From the NCBI GenBank assembly GCA_950106755.1, contig OX467082.1, positions 12,090,001 through 12,154,000 of the forward strand: a DNA stretch of 64,000 bases, in the 5' to 3' direction. Position numbers and translations under genes: made by a program. The stretch is from Climacium dendroides (lineage: Eukaryota; Streptophyta; Bryopsida; Hypnales; Climaciaceae). Below, in pieces: positions 24,776-36,745 of the stretch. Under the pieces are notes generated by a model. It had not been told where the DNA came from and did not search any database. It saw only the letters and a list, made by a program, of their open reading frames with translations. Position 1 is the stretch's first letter. Each line of letters opens with the position of its first letter.

Positions 24776-25174
24776 GGTAATGGTGGATTTTATTTATGTG
24801 TTCTACAATATATGTAATATATATACATATTTTTTTTGAACAAGGTAATGACCCCACTGCATTTAAAAGAACCAGTAACTACAATATATTTTACATGATT
24901 GCACTCACCAATGTTTCCAACATGCACGTCAAATACAAAAATGCAAAAAAATAATAGTAGGCTGCAATGTTTGTGATAACCAAAACTGTTTATAAAATTC
25001 ATGCATTGCAAAGTACAATAACAATACAATGAATCTATACTTCCAAAATACGCCCACTTTCTCATAGGTTATCTAAGACAATCCTTTGGCTTCTCGTCCA
25101 TCTTTTTTCCAATTGCTACAATTCTCTTCAACTCTTAAAGACCCGAGATCTACCATTGATGCAACTCTATAACC

Positions 25175-28100
25175 TCAATTATTCAAACGACTTGACCTAC
25201 GAACTTCTTGGGCACCTGGATCCGCTGCATTAGCATCTCGAATGACAACATCATCATCCTCAGGTGCCTCGCCATGGGCATCTTTGTTGCTATCATATTC
25301 ATCTTCTGCTTCACCACTGTCTGTGGTCCAATGTCCTTCAACTTCCGAGTTTTCATTTCGAAGTTCTACAGTAGTTTGACCTTGACTACGTTTGCGCTTC
25401 AACCTCTTATGTCCTTGTGCGTGGGAATCTTCTGCATCTGAATTTATAGTGGGCCTACCTGGAATTGTAATTGTTGGAACAACAAATGCCGGGGTTGATC
25501 CACTAGGTCCTGGTACGTATGTACTTAGGAACAGTTCTACCACCCTATTTGGATCTCTTGCCCCAATTCCGAGAAGTGGACGATTAGTAGGCCTTGATGA
25601 TGATGCTTCTCCAATTTGTTGACCTTCTGTTTGTCCACGGCCTCTAGTCCCTCCACGGCCTCCAATCCTTCCAATTCCCCCACGGCCTCCAGCCCTTCCA
25701 CGGCCTTATTGATATTGCCCTACTTCATGATGAACGGAGGGCCGAGGAGCTATAGATGGTCTATCCCCAATAGTACCACGTGAAATGCTTTGAGGAGTCA
25801 AATGAACATTCCCCACTGAGTCTAACCCTTTTTGAGAAGGTCTTCAGATGGCATTGGAAGTTGTTATTGAAGATGGGTCTACGGAATGTGGCGTTTGTGT
25901 ACCTTGCTCTAAAATAGCAGGATGGCCCGCAATTGGAGCAGGTACAAGGGCAAGGTCTTTTGCAGGGTCCACAAATGCAAAAACATCATCAGGGTCCATA
26001 CGCTCTAGATCAAAAGGCCTTCTCACATTACCATCCGGTTGATTTCTTGCAATAGGGCGTGCCATTCTTGCATTTCTAACGTTTTTGTCATGGTGTCCTT
26101 GAATAGTTCTAATGTTACGAGTTGATGGCCTCACTCCCGTAAGCCCTGTATTGCCATCTCGATTGTGAGAAGATCCTCCACGATTTGGATTTGCATTCCT
26201 CCCCCTGTTTCCGTCGCCATCTTCATTTCCACCACCATTTCCATTTCTACCGCCATTTTTTGGAGGGAGGTTGTCATCATCGTCGTTGTTGTTATGGGAA
26301 ATACCATCATCGACGTTATCGTCATTTGGATTGTCGGTCTCTAAAGAAGACGACAAAGCTTGGACTTCAGCATTCCCTTCATTTTGAGGAAGTGGAGGTG
26401 AAGGATGGCGACGTAGATTGGGTGGAATGGGTGGCCCCCAAGGACCCCAACGACCATGAAGGAGTTCCTCCTCTCCATCGTCATCATCTCCATAGTAGTT
26501 CCTCGCTTCCTCAAGGTGATCGGCTCTTCGCCTCCAAAGATCTGGGTTTGCTGGATACTCTTGAGGGTTTAGATTGGCTTCTCCATCAACCTCTTCTTCT
26601 TCTTCCTCTGCTTGCATTGCGTCGAATTCCCGATTGCGTTCATTCACCGGGATTGGACCAAGGGCATCTGGATCGGAATCCTCCGAGTATATATTTGCAT
26701 CATACCAACGAACTGGATCGGCTCCTAGTCGCTGCTGAAGTACATGGCTATTGGTATAAATATATACCAATAACTCTGCCTTTTCGGGGGCTAATCGATT
26801 TCGGACCTTATTGTGAACAAATGAATAGTTACTCCAATTCCTTTCACAAGAGCTTGCGGAACATGTGAAGGATAAAAGACGCACGGCAATTTTAGAAAGA
26901 GCCCGATCTCCAACCCTGTGCCACCATTGGTGGGGAAGCATTTGTGTCACACGGATGTTGGGTGTCTCAGCTACATTGTACGGTCCAGTACCCTCCTCAA
27001 ATTGTGTTAATTCCGCCAACACATCATTGAAATCCACACCCACTGAATCTACCATCTTACGGATGACTTTGTACAATGCACATAGGGCAATTCCATCCAC
27101 CCTGAGTGCCACATTATCCAAGAGGTATGGATTCAAAAGGGCCGCAGCGTAGTGTGTATCTTCAAAAGCCATCTCCCACCTTTCATTGAAAGATTCTTCC
27201 AAAGATATCGCTATGTCATTATGTAAGCTGAAAGGTGGTTCTCTTAAAGAATACACGTGTCCTCGCAAATTGTGCATTACGAGCCACGCCCGACCCATGG
27301 CTGGTTCTCGTCCATCAAACACACGCAAAGCCTTCAATATATCTTCAGTTATGTACACGTAATTCACACATCGTTGCCAGAAGGCCACATCTTGAATGGT
27401 GTTTCAGACATTACGTGCAGCGGTAGCTGATTGCGGGCCATTTTGTTCGTTCCGTAAGGTATCAAAGTAATTTAGAACACGTGGGTGGTTATTCAACCGC
27501 TCCAAGACTGCTCTGAGTCTCACCAGGCGTTGCAACATGAGGAAATTACAAGCAAAGCGGGTTTCAGTAGGCACTACGAGTTGTAGATTCGGACTGAACT
27601 CACGGAAAACCGACATGGTCGCATGATGGTTTTGAATGTATTGGCACAATCTTTTTGCCCTGACAATCAAATCGGCAAATTCCTGGATTTTGGCCCAATC
27701 TTCCAACATGAAATCCAATGCATGTGCCATGCAGCCTTGCGCAAAAATGTGCGGGTATATTCGAGTGATGTCTTGCAATGCCCCAAGCATGTTTGCTACA
27801 TTATCTGTGCACACTTGTGTCACATATTTGGAACCCACCTTCTCAATGTACACTTTCATTTGGTCCGCTATATAGCACATGGTTTTCTTTTGTGAGGTAG
27901 TATCAATCAACCCCAAAAATACATCACCTGCGGGGCATGACATCATCACATTTATGAGAGGCCTCCGATTGACATCATCCCAACCATCGCTGCATATCGT
28001 CACCCTGTAGTGCTTCACAGCAAAACCAACCTTCTCCTCAATCTACTTCTCAATTTGCAACCTCCTTGGTTCAATTAAATTAGTCCTAAACTGATGGTAA

Positions 28101-28912
28101 GAAGGTGGACTATATTCAAACCTCGCCAATGAAGTTGTCCTCACAGCCTCGAAGAAGGTTGGATGCCTTGCTACATTAAATGGCACATTTGCTTCATAGA
28201 AAAAACTTGCCCACTTCTCATCCAACTCCTTCCTCTTTGCAATGTTGAATGCGTCTACCATGCGCTGCTGATGTAATGATCCATATCTCGTAGAATTTGA
28301 TGCAGCAAGGCTATTGGACGTTTGTAGGGTTTCATTTCCTTCTGAAACGTTTGCCCCTTCTTCCGCTCTCCCACCATTGACCCCACCCGTCACCTCATTT
28401 TCTGTGGCTTCACTTGAATTTGCAAGTGGAGTTGTTCTAGATGGCGCACTTTGAATTGGTTCTCCTTCATACATGTCCCCAGGATCCATTCGTAGCGGGA
28501 CAAAACCTGCACAATTGGCAAATCTATGGCGCACTGCACGAGGCATACTTCGACAAATTGACCTCTCCGATTTTGAGCCATATCTGAAATGTGTAAAAGC
28601 ATGCTCACGTTTGTAACTGAAGGTCCCAGCACAAAAAACACAAGTCGCCTTCGTCCCATTCTCCGCAAAGTTTACACTAGTAGAAAATGCAGGAATTTCA
28701 ACAGAATTCTGTTGTTTCGGTCGTGTTGATTCGGTCACTGAACAACAAAAATCTGTTGAAATTAACATATTTCTATTAATTTCAACACATTTCTGTTGTT
28801 CAGTGACCGAATCAACGCAACCGAAACAACAAAATTCTGTTGAAATTCCTGCATTTTCTAATAGTATTAGCCACGGTTCCCATTCCTTGGTCTGCTTCCT
28901 TTGACTTGCCAT
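25175..28912 (-). pseudogene. BED-finger hAT transposase of element A, four in-frame stops
   Basis: One reading frame runs from the ATG at 28912 to 25175, broken by TAG (28043-28045), TGA (27404-27406), TGA (25844-25846) and TAA (25706-25708), with no frameshift. In order: a BED-type zinc finger (CVFCAGTFSYKREHAFTHF); a DUF659-like region with ICSDGWDDVNRRPLINVMMS, QVCTDNVANMLGALQ and GCMAHALDFMLEDWAK; AFWQRC; and the hAT C-terminal dimerisation region (PHQWWHRVGDRALSKIAVRL, SSCERNWSNYSFVHNKVRNR). A low-complexity acidic and Arg/Gly-rich tail ends in RRSSRLNN. The enzyme would excise and reinsert the element. The BED finger is the natural candidate to bind the GGGCGYGGAC arrays. A foldback MITE sits in frame near the N-terminus (28675-28866). 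Confidence 0.88.
28675..28866. mobile_element. Foldback MITE with TTA target duplication inside the hAT coding region
   Basis: 192 bp, almost wholly a long inverted repeat: it starts CACTAGTAGAAAATGCAGGA and ends TCCTGCATTTTCTAATAGTA, flanked by TTA at 28672-28674 and 28867-28869. The CACTA-like end and 3-bp duplication fit a CACTA-type MITE. Insert plus duplication is 195 bases (65 codons) and contains no stop in the transposase frame, so the frame continues through it, just upstream of the BED finger. Confidence 0.9.
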
Positions 28913-29224
28913 TGCGTTCAGTCGTTCACAAATAATTCCAAATGTCTTCCTCCTCCTTTGTATTGAAGTTAAAAAGACCAAAGATATACCGAACAAAGTA
29001 TCAGTAACAACAGTTAGCGCTAATCCACTGCTTGAATTGATTTTGACATCACCTCAACAGCAAACTAGGGCCATCTGCCACCCAAGTAGACTCACAAGGA
29101 GCTCAAAATGAATTGAAGTCCAAGAGATAGAGGCCAGGTGACAAATGTGGGGAATGCTCGGTCTTCCTTTTCTATATATACTTAGGGAATGCAAGGGTGT
29201 GGACTTCATCGTTGTGCGTGCCAA
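28913..29224. promoter_or_regulatory. Probable promoter region of the hAT transposase
   Basis: The interval between the transposase start (reading leftward) and the next motif array has no coding evidence. A TATATATA tract at about 29173-29180 could serve as a leftward TATA element. The motif array beginning at 29225 lies directly upstream. Confidence 0.4.
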
Positions 29225-30115
29225 TAGGGCACGGACACACAATCTGAGAATTTGTGAAGGACGTTCACAATGCACACCTGAATTCTTGGCATCAGGGCGG
29301 GTACAGAAAGGTAGGGCGCGGACTTCAGGGCGTGGACGTCATCATAGGGCGTGGACTTCAGGGCGCGGACTCCAGAACAGGGCGCGGACTTCAGAACAGG
29401 GTGCGGACTTCAGAACAGGGCACGGACTCTAGGGCGCGGACTCTAGGGAGTGACACCATAACAGAAATGGGGGTGCGCACATGGGGATGCACTGAAAAGT
29501 AGGTTGACCTCTGGCATGGGATCCCTCCTTCTTCCTATTTAATGGTCTTGGAAGATGGTGTCCCTCCTTTTCATGGAGAAAGGAAAACATTAAATGCTGA
29601 CACACTTTGTTTTGGATTCCTCATATTTGTGGGGAGAGAAGTTGGCAAAGTTAAACATACGTTTTCGCTGAATGGGCTGTATTAGGGCACGGACGTAGGG
29701 CGCGGACTCTTGAGCGGACAATTCACAGAGGCGGAACTTGAGAGAGCGCAGCTGAATCACAGACTCCATGGCTTGGAGTTAAAGTCAGGGCGCGGACTTG
29801 AAGTCAGGGCATGGACTCCAGGGCGTGGACTTGAAGTCAGGGCGCGGACTCCAGGGCGTGGACTTGAAGTCAGGGCATAGACTTCAGGGCGTGGACTTGA
29901 AGTCAGGGCATGGACTTCAGGGCGTGGACTTGAAGTCAGGGCATGGACTCCAGGGCGTGGACTTGAAGTCAGGGCATGGACTTCAGGGTGTGGACTTCAA
30001 GTCAGGGTGTGGACTGCAAGTCAGGGCGCGGATTTTAGGGCGCGAACTTGAAGTCATGGTGCGGATTCCAGGGCGTGGACTTGAAGTCAGGGCGTGGACT
30101 CCAGGGCGTGGACGT
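29225..30115 (+). repeat. Internal arrays of GGGCGYGGAC upstream of the transposase
   Basis: Three groups in plus orientation: about ten copies at 29225-29450, two at 29695-29715, and about twenty at 29787-30113. The last group is a tandem of ~24- and 48-bp units reading GGGCGTGGACTTGAAGTCA and GGGCATGGACTCCA. Open frames through the array encode only repeated GLQGVDLKSGH-like peptide and are not genes. Confidence 0.9.
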
Positions 30116-30565
30116 GGTCGTTTAGCATAGGAGACATGACTTTGAAATGCGCTTGGGCTTAACATCCTTCAATCCGTCCTATTCTTGGAGCAGGTGAACC
30201 ATTAATTTCAGCCTCAACAACTTGTTTTGGATTCCGACAAGTCAATGAAAGTAAGAGACCAAATTAAGAGCTCCACGGACTAAGATTTGGAAGAAACTTC
30301 ATGGAAGAGCATGTCCCATCGTTGTGGTAGAAAATGTTTCTCCTTACTTCTTCTAACACTTCAAACTACTTTGAACCAACATATACTTTAGGGTGTAAAA
30401 CAAAGACTCTAAATTCTTTGATTTAGGAAATGGTTAGAACACTTTGAGGAAATATTTTGGAAATGTTTTGGAAATGTTTAGGCAATATTTTGAAAATGTA
30501 TTGTACTCGATAAAATCATTATTTTGCTATTTTTCTTGCTTCATTAATTAGAGAAATTTTTCTAT
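30116..30565. other. Spacer within element A; nothing coding
   Basis: No credible coding sequence. It includes short repeats of TTTTGGAAATGTTT near 30450-30500 and leads into the degenerate array that follows. Confidence 0.5.
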
Positions 30566-31500
30566 TTTTTTACTCCAATCCTAAAATTCTTTTATTCCAA
30601 CTCATTGTCATTCTTTTTATTGGTGAATCATTCCCTGTCCTATTTTTGTTGGCTATATTCCTAAAACTCTTCCATCCTAAGTCAATGCCATTTTTTATTT
30701 ATTCCATCATTCCCTTTCCTATTTTTTCCATGAATTAGGAAAGCTCTCCCATCCCAACTCTATGCCATTCTTTTTGGGGTGGATCATTCCCTCTCCTTTT
30801 TCTATAGATGCTTCATTCCTAAAACTCTCCCATGGCAACTTATACTAATTTTTTTTCTTTTGGTTGAATAATTCTTTTTTCTATTTTGTTCCTAAAACTC
30901 TTCCATCCCATTTCATAGTTCATCTTTTTTTTGGTGAATCATTCCCTTCTCTATTTTTTTTTTGCTTATTTCTTAAAATTCCCCCATTCCATTGATCCCA
31001 ATTCCAAAATTCCCAACTCAAAGCCCTTATTTTATTTTTGCTTATTTCCTGAAGTTCTCCCGAAGCCATTAATTTATTTTTGCTTATTTCCCAAAGTTCT
31101 TCCACCCCAACTCAAAGCCATTATTTTTTTGTTCCATCATTCTCTTTCCTTTTTTTGTTTTTGCTTCATTCCTAAAACTCTTTCATCTCACTTCAATGCC
31201 ATTAATTTTTTTTGTAAATCATTCATTTTTTTTTTGTAAATCATTGATTAGCGAAATAGATCCATCTCAACCCAAGGCCATTTAATTTTTGTATTCCCTA
31301 AACCCATTCTTTATTTTTGGGCCTTGATTTGCAAGATTATTCTATCCCAACCGAATGCCATTCATTTTCTTGTATACCATTCCTTCCCAATTTTTGGCTT
31401 TTATCCATCATTCCTTTGCATATTTTGCAATTAAATACGTACCTATTTGACTATTTTCATCCCATTATTTTTGGGTTCCATCATTCTTTATTTCCTTTGC
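30566..31500 (+). repeat. Degenerate ~70-bp tandem array, left copy
   Basis: Recurring blocks CCTAAAACTCTYCCATCC, CAACTCAATGCCATTCTTTTT and GAATCATTCCCTTTCCTATTTTT succeed one another through 0.9 kb. The same units in reverse complement occupy 36.75-37.63 kb, so the RING and kinase genes lie between inverted arrays. Confidence 0.8.
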
Positions 31501-31906
31501 ATATATATATAAAAATAAATAAATAAATTTAAAAAATATATATATATATATATATTTCCATTAACAACATTTCAAAAGCGTTTTTTCCTAGTAAATGACA
31601 TTTGTGGTCGTTTTCTAATTTTATTCATTGATTTGTGTTTGGGAATGAATTGTACTCCAATTCAATGACATTTAATTTCATGGTATAAATAATTTTAATA
31701 TGTATGAAGTGGACAAGTCGTTCCAAATGAGTACGTGCAAAAAATGAACGAAGTCACTTTGGGCAAAACCATTCAAAACAAAATCATATATATTTCATAT
31801 GCATAGTGTAATACAAAGTAGAAACGTATATAAGCCTATATAATGCTAGGAAAGTAAGTCTTCTAAGAAAACCTAAGCTCACTAGCTAAAACACTCTAAA
31901 CTGTAC

Positions 31907-34239
31907 TCAATCCATGTTCATTGGACTGCTTGCATTGACACTTGGTCCAGCCTCATTGTCATGTGTCCTGGCGCGGACTGGAAGGTCTTCATCTGAGCCT
32001 AAACGAAGTCTACAAACTGCGGATCGGGTTCTCCTTGCTGGTCCGTCTTCCTCTAATATAGTCCTCAATATTTGTGATTGTTTGAGGCTCTCAAGACATT
32101 GCAGAGTTCCTGGGCTATGCTATTCCATCAAATAGTCCATCCCTTCATCTCGAAAGGTTTCTCTCCACTCTAACTCTGATAGTAGTGCAAGTTCAGCTGG
32201 GTCTGGCATGTCAATGTCTCCCCCGATACACATGCCTTGGTCATCAGTAATGCGACGTCCATCAACGCCCCACAACCATCCACGAGGATGAGGGCCAAAT
32301 TGGAAGTATTGTCCAGCCTCATTCCAATGCCCATTGAAGCATTGGAAAAAGAAATTCCGTCGTCCTTGGCTGAAGTTGTCCTTTAGTGGAACCAAGTGGT
32401 GGCACACCTCGACAATTTTAGATGGATCTGTTTCCCAATCCCATTCGGTACAAAGGTGTTATTTGCCCAACGAATGGATGTTCAATTTCCAGCTCCATAC
32501 CAAGTCTGTTCCCCACTTCGACGAATGATCAAGCGCATTTTCTTCATTGTATTCCCAATGCGGTGGCATGTAGGGAACTAATCCAAACAACTCATACAAA
32601 CGCTCATGGAAAGGAGCCTTGCACAATGAACAACGTCGGCGAACAATCATCAAGCTAATTAGGCAGAATAGATGGTACAAATGTTCGCACGTGCCTAGGT
32701 GCATTCTACCATCCGGGCCAAATGGATTAAGGCAAATGGGACATGTAGTTCCATCATGCACGAAGGTTGAAGGGTTTGGCCACAGTAGTAATGGATTGCC
32801 CTGATGGTCGACGGTAGTGCCAACTTGATTCTTGAAATCCCAACCATGTTTGGACCAATCGATGGTTGTTGGTTGACCAGTATTGTCGATGGTCGCCATT
32901 TCATCCATGTTGAAATGATCATCCACCAGGGCCCACGATGTTAATCCAAAAACCCTCTCCTGATTGTGTGCGCCGTAATTGTGGTCAATTTTTTTGAATT
33001 CTTCCACCATTTGCCTAGTCCTGTCAACACTGAAGATGCATGCCATCTTCTATTGATAATACTGCTCCATCAACGCATGCAATTGATTTTTCAATCTCAA
33101 ATTCTTTGCAAGTGTGTCTGTCAGTTGCGTGCTTTGGTCAATAGGCATTGCTGCAACTTCATTCGTGGGTAATTCTCCGAAGGACAATGAATCATCTTGA
33201 GTATTCATTGTTGCACCAACTTCTGCATGTTTCAATGGAATTTGAGAAGTATTCAAAGGCCCTTGTGCTTCCCCTCGTGGATCTTGACCAGCATTGGCCA
33301 TTGTTGCTGCATGGAGAGTGTGTCAAAGTGCCTCCATGTCACGTTGTTGTTGATTGATGATGTTGTCCTTCTCTTGGATTTTTTCCCTCAATTTGTTAAC
33401 ATCATTATACAAAGAACGCAATTCCGCATTCTTGTCATTCACTTCGGTCAGCAAACTCTGAATTCGGTTTGCAACAGTTGTAACATCGACAACTCCTACT
33501 ACTGGTTCGTCCGTAGGTGGCACCTGTTCCTCCACAACATTTTCAGGTAAAACCTCAGCAGTTGCGTGCGCAGCCCTTCTCCTTTTAGCACGTTGTTGTT
33601 GTGTTCTATGGCTGACTAGAACTACCACACGAGATCCATTAGAGTCGCTGTCCGTAGATGAGTCCGGAGTCTCATATGTTGTGGTGGTTGAACTTGTGTA
33701 GTTGTTTTCCCTAGACTACCTTCCAGATATCTTTTTACCCCCCTTGGAATGAATCCATTTGCTGGGGTAGGAATATTGACATCTTTTCCCATTGTCTTCA
33801 AAGTTGACCAATCCACTCTCTTGTTCAACTTCACCTCTGCATGGACCCCTTGTGCAATGAAAAGATGCACTTCATTGCGCGGGACGGTCGCGACATCATA
33901 CAACACTTGGACCACCTCAATGCATCGGGTCGTGAACTCCTCGTCAAGGCAATGTTTCAAATTTGCCTTGTGGAAGCGTCTGTGGAAGTTGTGGCGCTTT
34001 TCTGGGAAGATGTTGTCAATGTGGCACCACTCGATGTAATTGGCGCAGTCATCAAAGGTCCATGGATCAGGCACGTCCTCCCACCCCTTGAATGCAAGCT
34101 TGGTTGGGTTACGTAGAACATGCAGTCGCTTATGATGTTTATTTCCTGGTTGAAGTCGGGTCTTGTCTCGTTCCTCCTTGGTCATTCTTGGTGGCATAGC
34201 CATTTTTGCAGAAAAAATCGAAAACCTCCCACGTGGCAA
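31907..34239 (-). pseudogene. RING-H2 coiled-coil protein of element A, broken frame
   Basis: The leftward gene starts at the ATG at 34239 or an internal Met. The N-terminal segment (33622-34239) is basic and has NKHHKRLHVLRNPTKLAFKG and DDCANYIEWCHIDNIFPEKR. Around 33690-33712 the frame shifts into TYETPDSSTDSDSNGS and a Lys/Arg-rich patch. A coiled coil follows (ANRIQSLLTEVNDKNAELRS and following heptads), then a RING-H2 finger near 32650-32740, CPIC-x14-CEHLYHLFC-x10-CSLC, as in E3 ubiquitin ligases. The C-terminal part has GRRNFFFQCFNGHWNEAGQY and GWLWGVDGRR. In-frame stops: TGA 33323, TAG 33050, TAA 32459 and TAG 32120; final TGA 31907-31909. I recognise only the RING. The rest is unfamiliar, and a role in ubiquitination of host or element proteins is inference. 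Confidence 0.65.
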
Positions 34240-34793
34240 TCAAGAGGACCCCGCACAACGCTCACAACCAACTCAATGAAGAGGTGGAAGGCTGAGAGTA
34301 TGTAAGGCGGGGACGAATGGGGCGGGGACGACTTTATATAGCGGGAGGTGGAGTACGCCAGGGCGCGGACGCCATTGATACGGGGGCGCGGACGTGAAGG
34401 CAGGGCGTGGACACCATCGAGCGGGGGTGCGGACGTCAAACTAGGGCGTAGACGCCATCGATGTGGGGGCGCGGACGTGAAGTGAGGGCGTGGACGCCAC
34501 GTGCCAGGGCGCGGACGTGTGGGAACAGGGCGAGACATGAAGAGATGGGGCGGGAACGCGAGAGGATGGGGCGTGGACGTGAGGGAGGGGACTATATAAA
34601 GCGAGTCCCCGCCCTCATTTTTTTGCTAAGTTCGCGCCCTATGCCTCACACGCTAGTTCTAACGGCCTATGTGAGTGAGTTTGGTGGGTGGTGGGCTTGG
34701 CCCGCATATGTGACCCGGTTTTTTTAAATTTTTTTTGAACTTCCGTGCTTGGGGAGAGATACGGAGGCCCATTGTATAAAATATTCTTCATTA
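34240..34793. promoter_or_regulatory. Divergent promoter region with GGGCGYGGAC motifs
   Basis: Between the leftward RING gene and the rightward kinase gene lie about nine GGGCGCGGAC or GGGCGTGGAC motifs (34360-34580), alternating with GCCATCGATG-type spacers. GGCGGGGAC variants occur at 34307-34330, and two reversed copies near 34600-34640 (TCCCCGCCCT, CGCGCCCT). TATA-like tracts occur at about 34332-34340 (TTTATATAG) and 34590-34597 (CTATATAAA). The head-to-head layout fits a shared bidirectional control region. Confidence 0.65.
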
Positions 34794-36373
34794 TGACAAG
34801 GGAAGGGAGTGGATCGGCGGAGAAACGTCCCATATTCATAGATTTGGATGACGTCAGTGAGATGGTAATTCCATCCACGAATACATTGGTGGCCTCAAGT
34901 TCATCGAATCCTTCCTCATCGGGCCAAAAGAAGCGCAAGAAAGCACCCAATCCCCATATGCCTCCACACGAATTCATAGTTGAACGGAGAGCAATAGTTG
35001 TGGTGTTCTACACTCGTTGAAGTACAACTATGTTGACCAGGGAGTATGTGGTGCACAACAAAGAAGGATACCACAAATTGACGAGGGACCTGCGAAGGGA
35101 GATGGAGTCCAAATTTGAATCATCAGAGAAATTCAACAATTTCTCTGATTATTGGTTGCACCAAGACTGGCTGGATAAACAGGTGGTTGCCTTCACAACC
35201 AATATAGTGTCAAATTGGTGTTACCACACGGGGAAGAAAGAAGATGGTAGCAATTGGGACACGCAGAATAAAGAGGTGGTTGCAAAGTTGAAAATCATTC
35301 AAAACTTCTCTCAACAATTTTCTTCATCGCGTAAGAAAAAACAAGCACCATGGAAAGCGACAATAGAAGACGCCATAACGGCTCATTGTGTGAGTGGAAC
35401 ATTCAAGTGGCTTGAAAATACAGTGAAAGTCATCCCCATGCCGGACAATAGTGAGGTTGGTTCATATGGGACCGTGAGGAAGGTGATGCTTACAAAACTT
35501 GAGAGCATTCCTAGTTGGATATTTTTTGTTGGGAAGAGCTTGAAAACCACAAATGAGAAGGAGAAGCGCCAAGGAATCATCAATGAGGCGGGAGGGTGTC
35601 CAGTGATACATCCTGGCATCATTCGAATTGCGTACATCCACCCTAAAACGATGGAAGGCTATACCCTATGGTGGAATGGAGGATCTCTAATTTCTTTCTT
35701 ATCCAAGTACAATTCGAAAGTGAACGAATCAGTGGATGTGGATGACATTGAGTGTGAACAAGGTACGCTACTGACAAAAGAAGAGCTTGCATGGGTTGCA
35801 ACTTACCGAAGGAACCGAGTGAACTTGGCACTCTCCTTGCTTGTCATTGTGGGGAAATGCCACGATGTGCAGTACATGCATAACGACATAACTCCATCCA
35901 ATGTTTTGCTCCATTTTGATGATTGGAAAGAGCACAGGGTGTACATAGGGATATGTGATTGGGGACTTTCTAGCCGAGTTGTAGAGAAGGAGCCATCAAG
36001 GTATGGCTTTCCCAACATGGAGACCCTAGCGAAGGAAAAGAAAAAGCGAAAGTTTGCAGCCCCTGAGTTGTTTTATGTATACGGAGAGCAAGGTTCAGCT
36101 AATTCAATTGAGGCCATGCAAAAAACGCATTTGTACTCCATGGCAGCTGATGCATATGCGGCGGGATGGATAGCAGCTGCAATTTGGCAAGAAGAGTGGG
36201 ACCCCAAATACTTTACAACAAAGAATCCAGAGCAATATGTGAACCTCAGGATCAAATTGAGAAGCCTCATGAAAGATGATGTGAGTGAAAGGGCGACAGT
36301 GCAAGATGTTCTGGACACATTGAAAAAGGCCCCCCACTGTTGGACTATGCCAGATTGTTGTTATCGTACATAG
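34794..36373 (+). CDS. Protein kinase-like protein of element A (one in-frame TGA)
   Basis: The frame opens with MTREGSGSAEKRPIFIDLDD, continues through a Ser-rich basic linker, meets TGA at 35018-35020 and resumes in the same frame to TAG. The main open segment (35030-36373, 447 residues) has the kinase landmarks in order: glycine loop GSYGTVRKV (about residue 144), a candidate ATP lysine in FFVGKSLK, catalytic loop YMHNDITPSNVLL (Asp and Asn kept, usual HRD now HND), metal motif DWG in place of DFG, AAPELF for APE, and an F-helix like ADAYAAGWIAAAIW. All key catalytic positions appear present, so activity is plausible if the TGA is bypassed or absent in sister copies. The ~130 residues before the kinase domain are unfamiliar. 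It is probably captured host sequence; its substrate is unknown. Confidence 0.78.
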
Positions 36374-36745
36374 TATTTAGTTTTTTTAATTTTTGTAGTT
36401 TACCATATAGTTCAGGCACAGAAGGTAAACCATCCTCGTAGAGGACCATGTGTACATACTTGGCAATTGCGAAACATCTCAAATATATATAAAATCGGAT
36501 GTATTCTCTACTCAAAATGTCATAATATATTAATATGCCATATCATTGTTCTTTCTCATTGCATTTTTATTTTTTATGAATTCTATGAGTTGATGGTAAA
36601 ACCTCTACAAAACAGTGAATGCAGTAGTTTGGTATAAAAATACATACACTGTATTTTTTCAGTAGGTCTATGTTTTTGTTTTTTTTTTTGAACAAATGGA
36701 AAAAACAATGTATTAAAAGAACAGATCTATATTCTAGAAGTTAAT
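36374..36745. other. Kinase 3' flank; AT-rich
   Basis: No further coding sequence. Poly-A-signal-like AAATATATAAAAT lies at about 36480-36492. The rest is AT-rich spacer before the inverted array. Confidence 0.5.

Noticed and set aside
24222..24839. 205-codon plus-strand open frame across the left motif array
   Set aside because: It runs from AT-rich flank through the GGGCGYGGAC array; the peptide is only repeat readout.
29798..30130. 110-codon frame encoding repeated GLQGVDLKSGH-like peptide
   Set aside because: Product of the 24/48-bp tandem array; no start context or non-repeat sequence.
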